Origin: Lasiosphaeria ovina
Taxonomy: Eukaryota > Ascomycota > Sordariomycetes > Sordariales > Lasiosphaeriaceae
Reading direction: 5' to 3'
DNA length: 64,000 nt
Assembly: GCA_033439765.1 (NCBI GenBank)
Contig: JAULSN010000009.1
Span: 62,001-126,000 of the forward strand
Both the position numbers and the translations under genes were made by a program. The first letter of the stretch is position 1, and the number at the start of each line of letters is the position of its first letter. This document shows, one piece after another, positions 35,088 to 45,845 of the stretch. The notes below the pieces were generated by a model. The model was not told where the DNA came from. It was given only the letters and a program-made list of their open reading frames with translations, and ran no database searches.

Positions 35088-36337
35088 TCACCACTTGGTT
35101 GTTTCCGGTATGGCGAGGGAAAACCACGGCATCTCTTCCACGGCCGTGCCCCCATGACCACCCGGCTCATAACTCGGGATTGTGCTCACCATACATAGAC
35201 GGCGAGACGCATCGTGGGCTTACCTTGTTTATTCGTGAGCGATATTCACGCTGGCCGTCTGTGTCTCATTCTCGACATGCACCGCGACTTGCTTGTTTCT
35301 TCCAAACAAAACAATACCTTTTTTCTGCATCGTCCAGTCCCCGCAGACAATGGAGAAAAATACACACAAGTTCCCAAAAAAACTGGCTGAGTCGCTCCAT
35401 GGTCGGTTCATGCTCGCGCGCGTGGGGGATTCTGTGCAGTTTTGATGGCCGACGACCTAGGTAAAAGAACGACGCGGCAAACTTCCGCAGAGACACGGCC
35501 GCGAAGCCGGTCATGCGGTCCGTGTGCTGCTGTTCGGTGACCCATCGCCCGTTTTCCTTCCACCAGTCCCAGCCGCTCCCTCCCTTGCTCGGTCTTCTCG
35601 CTCCCCCCTATATCCAAAGAGCACCGGGCAAACAATCCGGAACTTGGCGACCAGCATGTCCATCATGGACACGCCGCGCCATCCGAAATCTGGCTCGGAA
35701 AACGTAGCCGCAACCGCAACGCAGACCCCAATAGGATCTGCAGTCTCTGGCCTTGCTCCTCCTTCACCAATGAGCTGCAATATTACAGACTTGGAAAATG
35801 CCAGGCGAGTGTGATTATACAAGTTGTTGGGTTTCAAGTACTCGGTGGCGAGGCCAGGATGACTTGGTGCTTATGTGGGACAGAAAAATAATACAAGGAG
35901 AGAAGACAGTCATACCTTGTGCCCGCACCCGCCCGTGCAGACTCATCTCAGTAACTCAGTGTCGAGGCGGCATCGTCGACCAAGCTTGTTCCTTGGGAAG
36001 CATCTTTCCTCCGTGTCACCGTCGGGGTTCCTTGGGAAGCATCTTTTCCTCCGTATCACCGTCAGTCGTAATGAGTGTTGGGCGAGTATTGTCCGTGCTG
36101 ACCATACGTTGGGCTCGGGGCTGCGATTGCTGACTCGTCCCCCCAAGACTCTTGATCTTAGAGGGGTCCCCGGTCTGCGCCCGGCCCTTCATGGCTGCCT
36201 TGACGTATTTATCTCGTGACTTGATACCCACACGCTTGGCGTCGGCGGTGCCCCTGGAACTGGGGCGGGCATTACCGGTGTGCTTGCTTCTTCGAAGCTC
36301 AGGTGGGTGCGCCGAGGTAGTGGCAGTGGTCGGATAG
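35088..36337. other. Intergenic with repeat copies
   Basis: From 35990 to 36065 there are two units of the CCTCCGTRTCACCGTCGGGG minisatellite. From 36078 to 36122 there is a partial copy of the 49-bp inverted-repeat arm. From 36140 to 36240 there is a second copy of the segment at 32876-32980, reading on the minus strand KRVGIKSRDKYVKAAM and DPSKIKSLGG. Overlapping frames at 35511-35837 have no recognised motif. Confidence 0.45.
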
Positions 36338-37290
36338 GTAGGCAATACGCCCCAAGGAGGGACGGCATTTGGGCAGGGGGTTTGGGATGAAGGGTCGGCG
36401 AAGAGATTATATAGTGGCTGGCGTCGGCCAGAAAGGGAACCCTCTTTCGTATTCCCCCCCGGTGTCCCTAATGTAAGGCTGCCGAACGACAATTTGCGAA
36501 CATTCGTATTCAGGCCCTCCTGCCAAGACCGTTTGACCCTATTGAAGGAAGCATTTCATACTAAGAGAAACATTATTGTTATGACTGGCGCTGCTATCTC
36601 CACTAACGCAGGTAGTGAGTTCCTCCTTTTCGCTGTTAGCAGCCCCCCCCTCTAATCCGAATTCGATAGTCCCAGACTATCGGAGCCTTTCCCGTACCAA
36701 CGCATCCAGCCGCGTCGCATACGACGTATCAGCTTATTCCACGCAGCACTCGGCTGACCAGCTTCACGCCGACATCTTTCACAAATTCCAATCAGGCCAG
36801 CAGGCCCCATTCACGCTATTTGATACTTTCCTTGAGCAGTTGGCCAAAACTTGGACTGTCGTCACACCAAGCGGGTTACTCCACAATCCTTTCGACGACA
36901 CGTCATGGCCCGCTGCCCGTTTTGCAAAAAAAGAGCAAAAGAAGCGGGCCATGGCAGGCAAGCGAAGGCGATCTCGAGGGTTTCTTCGGCCAAAGGTTCG
37001 TCTCTACGGAGAAAGCTGCCCCGACGAAACCAAGATTACGGCCGCATTCAATCAACAGCGACTTGGCGCAGCCCGTCGACGCCGTTCTCATTGTTGGGAC
37101 GAGGTTGTCAATTCCCACATTAGTCGAGTTCGCTAAACAGCTCTGCAAGGCGGTGCGAGCCAAGAGTGCAGAGAACTTGGTCGTGTGGGTAAGCAAGGAG
37201 CCACCAAGGCTCGGGAAAGCCTTTGACCGCCTCGTAAACTTTCAGTTTCTCGGGGACTGTGACGAGTTTGCTTCGATTATGTCTGCATAG
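36338..37290 (+). pseudogene. SIR2-family deacetylase (HST3/HST4-like), frameshifted
   Basis: Sirtuin motifs appear in order but in changing frames. IIVMTGAAISTNA (NAD-binding loop) ends at 36611. It is followed by a plausible 58-bp intron (36612-36669, GTAGTG...GATAG), then VPDYRSLSRTNA. QNLDCRHTK (catalytic QNxD region) is near 36848 in another frame, and CPFCKKRAKE (one zinc Cys pair) near 36915. GFLRPKVRLYGESCPDE near 36985 is back in the first frame. VDAVLIVGTRLSIPTLVEF near 37080-37130 is in a third frame, with VVWVSKEPP and GDCDEFAS before TAG 37288-37290. At least three frameshifts make it a pseudogene. The conserved order supports the HST3/4 branch; no substrate can be inferred. Confidence 0.78.
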
Positions 37291-37379
37291 ATAGATTGGA
37301 TGAATAGCAAATAAAATTCGAGGGATTTAGTACGCCTAGCACGGCTCGCGGATGTATAATATGGCGTTATGCAACGTCT

Positions 37380-37987
37380 CACATATCCCCGAGGCCGCCA
37401 GGCTACACCCCCAAGGGAAGGCGCCCGCATTGCTCCAAGGTTCCGCTCAAGTCTCTTCCGTATTTCGGCGATTCTGTCGGGACCAGCTCTATCCGTGAGT
37501 ATTTGGCCGCCATGCTAGCTTTCCGCATCAGGTTCCAGCTTGCTGACACGAACCGGACCAGCTCTTCGAAGAATGTGTCTGTGTAAGTTTGTCATAATAA
37601 ACCTGTACTTCCCACACCGGAGTGGTTGCTCCGGTGCCGAGCTGTTCGACGTGTGCCCGCGCTGACGCCTGTGCTGTCACCATTACGTCCCTCGTTCTTT
37701 TTTGGAGTGCCGACGGCGTGTCGCTACCGAGACTACCTGATCGGGCTACCTGCTGCTGGGAACAGGGTACTGCGAAGCGGTCGACTTGAACCTCCCCGGC
37801 TTGACAAGGCGATTTCTTTCCCTCCTCTCCTGGCTCTTGGAATGCGGCGAACCCCTCGTTCCCTCCCTGGATAGCCAAACCTGCTAGCTCCATTTGACGT
37901 TTGGTCGTTCCGCCCGGCTATCTCGTCCAATTTCTTCATCCACTCGGGAGTGTTGCTGATAATGTTCTGGAATGCCGACAGGGCCAT
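37380..37987 (-). pseudogene. Conserved fungal protein of unknown function, frameshifted
   Basis: On the minus strand, starting ATG 37987: MALSAFQNIISNTPEWMKKLDE, then by frameshift near 37900 a Gln/Ala-rich segment (ELAGLAIQGG...), TRDVMVTAQASARAHVEQL, VWEVQVYYDKL. A further shift near 37565 gives FFEELVRFVSASWNLMRKA and MAAK. This resembles a fungal family I remember as having a C-terminal FFEELV+FVSASRN-MRKAKMAA motif. Two frameshifts show decay. Function unknown. Confidence 0.5.
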
Positions 37988-38210
37988 TGAGTGAGTATCC
38001 GTAGGCCGTGTGGAAGGGGCCATTGTTATTCGAGGTCCAGATGCAGTTGCGAGGTGGTGCCGTTGGCCGAAGCGGGTGCTCCAAGCAGGAACATGCAGCA
38101 CTAGTGAGATCGACTTATTGAAGAAAGACCGAAAGAGCAAATCTGGAACGTCGAGGGCGAGGCATTGATTTAAAGATAATTTATCTACTGATCAGGAAAA
38201 TGAAGGCACT

Positions 38211-40333
38211 CTAAGTTGAGGTCATAACGGTATCCTCCTCCTCCCCGAGGACACGGATATCCTCAACCTGTCCGCGACTAAACTCCTTGATATCCGCAAA
38301 CACGTCCTCAATGGGCGTCACCATGATATATCCGGAATCGGTTTGGTGGGGTCGCTGTCCAGTAAACAGCAGCCCCATGACCCTTCCGAGCTTGTCGAAC
38401 ACGACGGCTCCAGAGTCTCCGCGATTGCCAAACCTAATCATGGGATCTAGCTCTACGGGTGCGAAGACGAACTCGGTGGACATGCGATCCTTCTTGCTCC
38501 GGCCGACCATATACTTCTCCTCAGCGATGGTGCAATTCGTCTGGACGTACGACAATTCACCCGCGGTGCATCCCGTCGAGGCTCCCATCTTGAATCCAAA
38601 CACCTTGTTGTGGACGACAGTCACGTCTTTAACACAGTCATGAATGGAGGTGCCCTGAGGTTCCAAAACATAACCGTCCAGTTTCCAAGGCATCTGACTA
38701 TCCGAATAGCCCTTCAATCGCCAATCCTGGACGGTTGGAAGGGCGTTGCCACCAACTCGGCTGTCGTCAAATGGCTGGATTAGCGCCCAGTCCAGTCGAC
38801 CATTGGTCTTGGTGCGCCTCAGATACCCCGAAGCAACAAACGGCCTGCCGAGATGCTGATGGCCATTATTGAAGAAGTCGAGCATCTCTTTCACCTCTGC
38901 TTCCAGTACTTCTGCTGCTTCCAGTACTTTCGCTTCTTTAGCGGACTGACGATCCTTGATAGCCGCTTGCTTGTCGGCGATAGTGAAATTGTGTTTGGCG
39001 CGCGGGGGGTGCTCCACCATCTCGAGCGTTGGCACATCTTTTGGGATAAATCCCTTAATATCCGCCTTCCAGCGGGCTGAGTCTTTGGTAGGGTCGCTCA
39101 TACACGCACGGTCCACTTTTTCGTCCAGGCCTGGAACTTGTGTCTCGGCGACACCAACCGTATATCCCTTAAGGCAGGGCCTGAGTACGTGATAGCAGGT
39201 GAGACCCATGGTCATCCAGCCCCTGTCCTTGACCTTGATCTGAACCCAACAGCCAAGAGTGCCAATCATAGGGTTGCTGGGCTTATTATCGCTGCGGGTG
39301 ATGTAGCAGCTGGCACTAATGTCGGATCCGGCCTTGACTTCCTTGCTATATGGACCCAGAAGCGAAAAGTTAAAGTCCTTTCTTCTGATTGTCCTCTCAG
39401 CCAGCGTGAGCTCCGATGGTACCAGAGGAAAGTCGGTCTGGTGGGCCACCAGGTTGTGTTCCATAAGAACCTTGAGCTTCATCTCAAAGGTGTCCACGTA
39501 TCTCTGCATCGCATCCAAGACCGGGGGCCAACCCAACTGCGGTGAGTCGTAGTCGAGGCTCACGTAAACCGTCCTCGGGTTCCCGCTGCTCTCTATATGA
39601 AAGCCAAGTCTAAAAAGGGAAATGGCTGTCATATGACCGGCTGTGGAATTGAAGCTCTCTAGGATGTCGAGGATTCCATCCTGGATACGCGGCCAAGTCT
39701 CTATCAGCTGCTGGAAACCCTGCTCCGAGGGATTGATGATGGTGAGGTACTTGGGCGAAAACAAGGCTGTCGATATCATTTCCACGCAGATGTCCATGGA
39801 GCCCATGGAAGGTGTATCCGCGATACGTTGATCTAGGTAGGCAAACAGTCAAGTCAGCTTGATTCACATCTGCGATTGGGAAGAGAGACAAAATACATAC
39901 CGATATACCGCTTCAGCTTGTCCACGACCGGCTCCCAGGTATTTCTCAACTTTGCGGTCCACTCGGCATCCACGATGATGAGGATAGTTGGCTGAATGTC
40001 ATGTGGATCCTCGCGAAAATAGCGCGCCACAAGGTGTACATTAATAGCGGACTTATCGACCCCCATCTTAATCTTTGACATCAAATCCCACGCCGCCTGC
40101 TTGAACTCTGCCCCGAACTGCTGCTGGACTCGGTCCGAGTCACGGTCGGACCCGCTGGGGAAGGTTTCCAGAGGCAGCGGACGGGGCGGCGCCACGATTC
40201 GGTCGCGGAGGTTCGAGATGCCAAATTGACCGAGAGCACTCTCAGAGGAACTCCAGGCTTCAGTACGACGAGATCGTTTGGTTCCACCTGAGCCTGAGGC
40301 TGTTGCGGGGCGGGAGGGCAGCTGGTGATCCAT
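38211..40333 (-). CDS. Trypsin-like serine protease domain protein, 684 aa, one intron
   Basis: Two exons on the minus strand: 40333-39901 and 39832-38211, joined across a 68-bp GT-AG intron (GTATGT donor, CCTACCTAG acceptor); the join keeps frame as KLKRYIDQRIADTP. The start is chosen at ATG 40333 (CGCCAAGATGG context, after a pyrimidine-rich leader) and not at an upstream in-frame ATG. The N-terminal 60 residues are Ser/Pro-rich and basic. Residues about 75-300 form a helical domain of unknown family. The catalytic triad is visible as CYHVL (His359), LDWALI (Asp492) and GDSGAVVF (Ser618), with an Ala/Lys/Glu-rich helical insertion at about 430-465. No signal peptide, so probably intracellular. 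Substrate unknown. The frame is intact and this is the best-preserved gene here. Confidence 0.85.
39833..39900 (-). other. Intron of the serine protease gene (68 bp)
   Basis: Minus-strand donor GTATGT at 39900-39895 and acceptor CCTACCTAG ending at 39833. Removal joins exon 1 to exon 2 in frame. Length and signals are typical of filamentous ascomycetes. Confidence 0.85.
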
Positions 40334-41162
40334 CTTGGCGCTGTGATGTTGGCCGGAGTTGCAAGTAAAAAAGCAGCTGGAGGCTGAAAGGTGGAAGTTG
40401 GAAGTTGGAAAGGAGAGAAAGGATGAGGGGAGGGTAGAATTCTGGGGGGGTTTCACAACTGTGTGGTTGGTCCGTGCACGACTGCAATTTTTCGATGTGG
40501 GCCTGTGTGGGGCCTGTGTGGGGCCTGTGTGGGACCCGCCTTCAAAAGAAGCTCTGAACAAAAGAAGCTCTGAACAAGAGAAGCTGGAAGTTTGGTGTGT
40601 CGTGGTATGTGTGGCGGTAATCTTTTTGCAGTGCAGCTTTCTTTGTCCTGGGCAGGTGTGCAAGCAAGCACTGGGGAAAATTGTAAGGCAATTACAAGGT
40701 AGTAAGGTTGCCCCTGCGCGCGCGGGTATGGATCGAGCTCACAGCTTACTGGCCTGGGTAGCACCCCTGAGCTCTCCACTCCTAAGGCCCCCCAATAACA
40801 ACAACAATATCATGAGGATGAAAATTACGACGAAGACGACGATGAAGATGGACTGCAGCCTACACATACAGACGACGGACACGGACACATCTAGCTATTG
40901 TGTAATGCCTAATAAAAAAGCGCAATAGTCATAGAAGTCCCACCTGTATCAGTATCTGACGAGGTTGGTTCTCAACTGGAAAAATAAAGCTGGGACGAAG
41001 CTCACTCGTTCATCACACTCGCCTCAGGTCCTGTTATCTACGAGGCTTGACAGGATGAAATCCGCCACCACGCCACGTGGCAGGTAGCGGAGACAGATGC
41101 CACCCGCTCCACCACTCCAACCAGGACCAGGACAAGAAAGCCTTCACTTGAGAACAAGGACC

Positions 41163-41297
41163 AACCAGCCTTCCAACGCGTCTCGTTCATGGAAGGCCAT
41201 AAATGCCAACCAGCTTTCCAACATGTCTCGTTCATGGAAGGCCATAAATGCCTACCAGCTTTCCAACATGTCTCGTTCATGGAAGGCCATAAATGCC
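41163..41297 (+). repeat. 45-bp minisatellite, three units
   Basis: Three tandem units containing TCTCGTTCATGGAAGGCCAT, differing at a few bases. The unit is a multiple of three, so all six frames stay open through it. A second small repeat (TTACCCGCCG(C/T)CGCC units) follows at about 41357-41432. Confidence 0.9.
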
Positions 41298-41923
41298 AAC
41301 CCCGACGAGGACGGACTGCCAGCAGCCATCGTAAGATACACTGCCAGGCGATCCGTCGCCTTACCCGCCGTCGACTTACCCGCCGTCGCCTACCCGCCGC
41401 CGCCTTACCCGCCGCCGCCTTACCCGCCGCCACAAACGTAGCCCAATCAGCGTCTTCAACCCGGGAGTTTCACCCTTCGGCATCCCACTTGGACGGGACA
41501 TGTCTCTTACGGGAGGCACTTTTGTCGAACAACAGAATTTCGCCATGGCGAACCCTTTCTCCCCCGTTCGGCATGTTCTTCTCTGGCCCACAGGGCAACA
41601 ACAACTACAACAATGGCTACGTCAATGAAAGCGGCAGCCAGCCCGCCGACGAGAACGGCTATGCCAACTATAACGCAGACAGCCATAGCATCGAGACTGG
41701 AGGCTACCAAGCCATTCTTTCGGGATGCAGATGGGAATTTGGTTAAAGGATTCCGGCAACAAGCTTGATTGTCCCGAAAGCCAACGTCACGGAACCAACG
41801 AAAGCAGAGGTGGAAAGTGCCATCGGCTGCACTTCTTCGTCTTTATCCGCGACCAGCATCCATTGCTGCCACTCTCAGGTTGTTAACCTGAAAAAGGTCA
41901 GGGCTGCGTTATCCTTCGCCAGC

Positions 41924-41998
41924 TTCTTGTTCTCGTTCTTGTTCTCGTTCTTGTTCTTGTTCTTGTTCTCGTTCTTGTTCTTGTTCTTGTTCTTGTTG
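41924..41998 (+). repeat. CTTGTT/CTCGTT hexanucleotide tract
   Basis: About twelve units of TTCTTG/TTCTCG. On the minus strand they encode alternating Lys/Asn(Glu). A (GA)10 dinucleotide tract follows at 42412-42431. Confidence 0.88.
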
Positions 41999-42692
41999 TC
42001 CGAGGCGAACTGGTCTCTGGCGCGCACCAGCGCCCTCCAACTCGTCCGTGGTGATGAACCCAGCAGCACGCAGATCCAGCCGTCGCCGTCGTCGTCCGGC
42101 ATATTTAATATGTCAATCGCGATAACGACCGAGAAAGCAAAGTCCCCTTATCTCCGGTGCATCTGTGCCAGTCCGTCCGTCCGTCCCGTCCGTCCTCTTC
42201 CGTCCTTGTGATACCGGGTTCTGGCACATCACATGTCGTTGATCCTTAGCATAGAATCCCTGTAGATGGCAACAGTGAGTGATCAGCCGCAGCGGGTAGC
42301 TCGATGTATGTGATGACCGCTCGGCATTTCGAACCTCTTGTTCGGCCGTGAATGGTGCCTGCGGGAGGGATGGTGGTGCGCTCTCGCCTATGTTAATGTC
42401 CACCAACGGAAAGAGAGAGAGAGAGAGAGAGCAATACTTGTAAGATCTCCACCAGACATTTGTCATCTGCACTTCCCGGCGCGTAAACGTTGGAAAGTGA
42501 TTCTTGTGTCTTGCCCCCTTGTTCTGTCTTTGTGTCCGGTGGTTCTGTGCAGTAAAAGCAAAGGCAAACACGGAGGACGCGTCTGGCTAACCACCCGAAA
42601 GGGCTGAATCGTCATTTTCTAACGTGCCAGACAGCATCTCGAGCTGCCCCACGCATGTATCATTGTGTGATGAATTACTAAGATAGATGTGT

Positions 42693-44060
42693 CTAAACGA
42701 AGTCAATATCAAAGGCCCTTTCCCCAAGCTCCGTATTCGTATCAGAAAGCCGGCCCAAGAAGGCGGTTATATCCTTGCGACGCCGGCGTCGGGGCATCTT
42801 GCGGCAGTGTTCCACCAACGCACCGCAGAGCTCATGAGCCCATTTCCCTCTCCCTGTCCATTTCCCTCTCCCTGTCCACGTTGTAATGGAGTCGAGCGCA
42901 TCTCCCCTCGTAGCCGGACCGATGGGTGCGCCGTGTCGAAGCAACAAGCGGACTACTTCGAGTTGGACCGAGGCGCCCTCTTCGTCCTGGTTCCTATCGT
43001 AGGCGCTCGCTTTGCCAAGGGCATCTTTAGCGGCCAAGTCCATCCCGGCTTCCAGGAGAGGGGGGAGCAGCGTTAGTAGAGCAGGAAAGCCGGGAGTGGA
43101 TGAATTGAGAAGCTGGTGGCCCACGTCAGGGTCGGCGCCTATGTCGAGCAGTTGGCGAATTACCAGACTGGCGTCCTGCGCTTTCCGCGGCTTATGTCGG
43201 AGAGACCTACAGGCGCGGTCCAGCAATTCGGTGGCTGTGGTGCGAGGTGTCGGATTTCGGCGCTTCTTGGCTTGGAGGAGTGCTAATGCAGATAGCCATC
43301 TAGAGCCGTGCAGAAACTCCATGACCAGCGTATCCGGGACATTTGCGTCTCTGGCGAGTAGCTCGACGACGGCCGGGGCGTCGTTTTTGACGTAGCCACT
43401 GGAGAGATGGGTGCTGTAGCATTGCAATACATCGGTAGGATCTGCTGGAACGCTCCCCGATGCCAGGAGCTGCTCAGCCAGGCTGGCGTAACCCATCGTA
43501 CAGGCGAACTGGAGGACGGTGAGACCTGGCCGCACAACCGGGCTGGCGCCATGGGAGAGAAGCAAGAGTGCCAAGGAGGCCTTGTTATTCAAGACAGCCA
43601 AGTAGAGCGGGCTGACATTGATGGATTCGCAATTCGCGCTGGCACCGGCCCGCAGCAACCACTCAGCGATGGTATCGTGCCCCTTCCATGCGGCCAAGTG
43701 AAGAGCCGTCAGCCAATATCGGTTGATGGCGACTATGAATGGGTGCGGAGCATGGATGTTGAAATAGGTCCGAAACGGCCGGCAGGCAATATCGAGGGCA
43801 CCAGGAGCGAGTGGGCAAAACTGCTCCACCTTGTCGAGAATGGCGAGAGCCTGTGTGCGTGCCTGTGGCATGCCCATAGGCATGGTATTCTCGATAGCCC
43901 ACACGACGGCAGAAGGCCAATGTGTCATGGCGTGTCGGCGGTAAAGAAATGGTTCCACGTTGCAATGAAGCAGGCGGTTCGTACGGGCAAGGGCCGCGAG
44001 ATCGCCCGCGGAGAGCGTCTCCCAGATAATGCTGGACGGTACGTAGGGAAGATGATCCAT
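42693..44060 (-). CDS. F-box-like and ankyrin-repeat protein, 455 aa
   Basis: Single uninterrupted minus-strand frame, ATG 44060 to TAG 42693. Residues about 3-40 look like an F-box (LPYVPSSIIWETLSAGDLAA, LARTNRLLHCNVEPFLYRRH), which would link to an SCF ubiquitin ligase if functional. Ankyrin repeats follow: LTALHLAAWKGHDTIAEWLL, VSPLYLAVLNNKASLALLLL, LTVLQFACTMGYASLAEQLL, then a less regular repeat and QLEVVRLLLRHGAPIGPA near 365-385. A duplicated TGRGKW peptide near 400 comes from an 18-bp tandem repeat at 42840-42878. The C-terminal part is basic (RKMPRRRRRK). No signal peptide or membrane segment. Substrate unknown. Confidence 0.82.
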   Translation of the reverse strand: MDHLPYVPSSIIWETLSAGDLAALARTNRLLHCNVEPFLYRRHAMTHWPSAVVWAIENTMPMGMPQARTQALAILDKVEQFCPLAPGALDIACRPFRTYFNIHAPHPFIVAINRYWLTALHLAAWKGHDTIAEWLLRAGASANCESINVSPLYLAVLNNKASLALLLLSHGASPVVRPGLTVLQFACTMGYASLAEQLLASGSVPADPTDVLQCYSTHLSSGYVKNDAPAVVELLARDANVPDTLVMEFLHGSRWLSALALLQAKKRRNPTPRTTATELLDRACRSLRHKPRKAQDASLVIRQLLDIGADPDVGHQLLNSSTPGFPALLTLLPPLLEAGMDLAAKDALGKASAYDRNQDEEGASVQLEVVRLLLRHGAPIGPATRGDALDSITTWTGRGKWTGRGKWAHELCGALVEHCRKMPRRRRRKDITAFLGRLSDTNTELGERAFDIDFV

Positions 44061-44548
44061 GGCTGTTCTCGATTGGTCGTGATGGCGCCCGCGAAGTGGT
44101 GGCTCGGCGGAAAGGAGCGAAAGGGAAAGGAGCGAAAGGGAAGCGCTAGGGGGTAGGTTGCGAGACCAGTCGGGCCAAGTGAATCGTCAAACCCTGCGGG
44201 GCGATCCACAATGCCCCACCAGAACCCCACCCTGCAAGCGGCAGTCCCGGCACAATCCCGAACCTAACCTCTAGCTGGAGTCTGTACTGATCGGATGAGC
44301 CTAATCTGGATCCTGTCTGACCCGGGGGAAGTAACTTTATCTGCTGCAATCACGGGTGGTGAGGGGAGTACCGACATGGAAGGTCGGGATGCGACTACAT
44401 CCACAACGCGCAGTCTGTACGCCGGATGGGGCGCATTGGTCATCTCTTGAGACCGATCCAATCAGACAATTCATGCTTAGTTAATCCAGATCACGTGCAA
44501 CACGCTGCAACCCTTTCGAGTAACACTTTGGCTAACTCCACCTTCAGA
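44061..44548. other. Upstream region of the ankyrin gene
   Basis: A short tandem GGAAAGGAGCGAAA repeat lies at about 44109-44140. Nothing else recognised. Short frames on both strands have no motifs. Confidence 0.4.
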
Positions 44549-44598
44549 GCTAGGGCATGGTCGCGGCACCACACCTCAGTTCGGCCGTGCCGTGACAC
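44549..44598 (-). mobile_element. Truncated family A LTR end (50 bp)
   Basis: GCTAGGGCATGGTCGCGGCA...GTGCCGTGACA matches the TGTCAC end of LTR A in minus orientation, with a 3-bp deletion near the middle. The rest of the LTR is missing. Confidence 0.75.
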
Positions 44599-45845
44599 TC
44601 TGTAACCGCGTTAAATGCACTCAACAATCCATTTTGCGGCCAAATTAAGTGCAAATAAGATAAAACTTGGTCAAAATGTACATCTAGCCCTGGGCTATCA
44701 AATGAAGTTTCTTTTGGGAAGAAGCCAAATACCGCTTCTTCAGCGTGTATGCGTAGGTGACGGAGATTTGCAGGGCGGCTGCAATGGCCGGCGGTTTTTC
44801 GTTGCCCACAAGCACACAATACGCCGAGGCACGGAGGCTCGGGCCAAAAAAAACGGGTCACCTTGGCCAGTGCGCAGCCACATCCAGCCACGGACCAAAA
44901 AGGGCTTTAGTTTTATCGCCATCCTGGTCAAGCCTATCGTAGGAAAAAGAAACAAAAGAACACAACTTCTTCAAAATGGAAGATTTTTTTTAATTCTGAC
45001 AACTGCATTGGAATCCCCGTATTATCAGCATCATTCTCGTATGCATCACAATGACTGTGCAGAAAAAACCGGCCTCAAAGAGGCGACTTCGAAGAAAGTC
45101 GAATCCAATCACAAGCCAAAGCTTAGTGGCTCGAATGTAGGAATTGTTCAGTTGCTGGATTGCGCGCATGTCGAAAATGGTGGCTTTGTTGCGAAGGTTG
45201 GCTCCCCAGCGCCAAAAGTGGATAGTTAACTAGCGTTTGCAAGACACATTACCTTGTAATTACCTTACAAATTTCCGAGTGCTTGCTTGCACACCTGCCC
45301 ACCTTGCCTAGGCGCACATCGGCGACGTGTACTACAAACGCCTCTTCCTGTCATATTTGATCCGTTTGAACGGTAGTCGCGATGCGAGAGGCCGAAATAA
45401 TGCCTTTTGACTGCGCTTGTTGTGGTGATGTAATTCCTGATGTTGTTGTGCATGCAAATACCGGTATGTGTAGTCCTGCGCCCGAGAATCTCTAGATCTA
45501 TCAACTAACTTGGAACGATTTGGCCAAGGAAAATGGCGCCAAATACAGGTCCTTCGAGCTCTTTCGAGCAAGTCGTCTACCGCGACCTAACAGATGATTC
45601 CATTCGCACACCCTCGTCGTTGAGAATAGAATACCTCTGTCTCTTTGAAACGCCTGCTGCACGGAAGATGTCATTTATGTAAGCCGGCGTGCCGTAGTGG
45701 AGCTGTTGGTACGTACCGGGCAAAATTGTAAGCTCCCTGGGCTCTCGACTTCTTTGGTGTATTATGGTGTTTGTAGACTATTGCGAGAGCTTCAAGGTAG
45801 CATAATTATTCCCAAAATTAGGTAGTAATTGATAAAGAAATGGTG
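44599..45845. other. Degenerate transposon-like region, no intact gene
   Basis: A minus-strand stretch at about 44690-44820 reads AIAAALQISVTYAYTLKKRY, which looks like a helix-turn-helix of a DNA-transposon transposase but is followed by stops. A plus-strand frame of 204 codons (44615-45229) overlaps it and has no recognised motif. From 45250 to 45330 repeats are shared with 40655 (inverted) and with 60316-60350 (CCCACCTTGCC...GGCGCACATCGGCGACGTG). Confidence 0.35.

Larger units (their letters stand above)
40334..42692. other. Intergenic with several simple tandem repeats
   Basis: Upstream region of the protease gene: a 12-bp unit (GCCTGTGTGGGG) three times at 40501-40535, and a segment at about 40655-40710 (GGGCAGGTGTGCAAGCAAGCACT) that recurs inverted at 45250-45300. 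Further right are the 45-bp, GCC-rich and CTTGTT repeats listed separately. Overlapping frames (for example 41189-41746) are repeat-derived and carry no recognised domain. Confidence 0.45.

Noticed and set aside
39854..40663. Upstream start (ATG 40663) for the serine protease first exon
   Set aside because: The extra 110 codons are low-complexity and read like a pyrimidine-rich leader. ATG 40333 has a better context.
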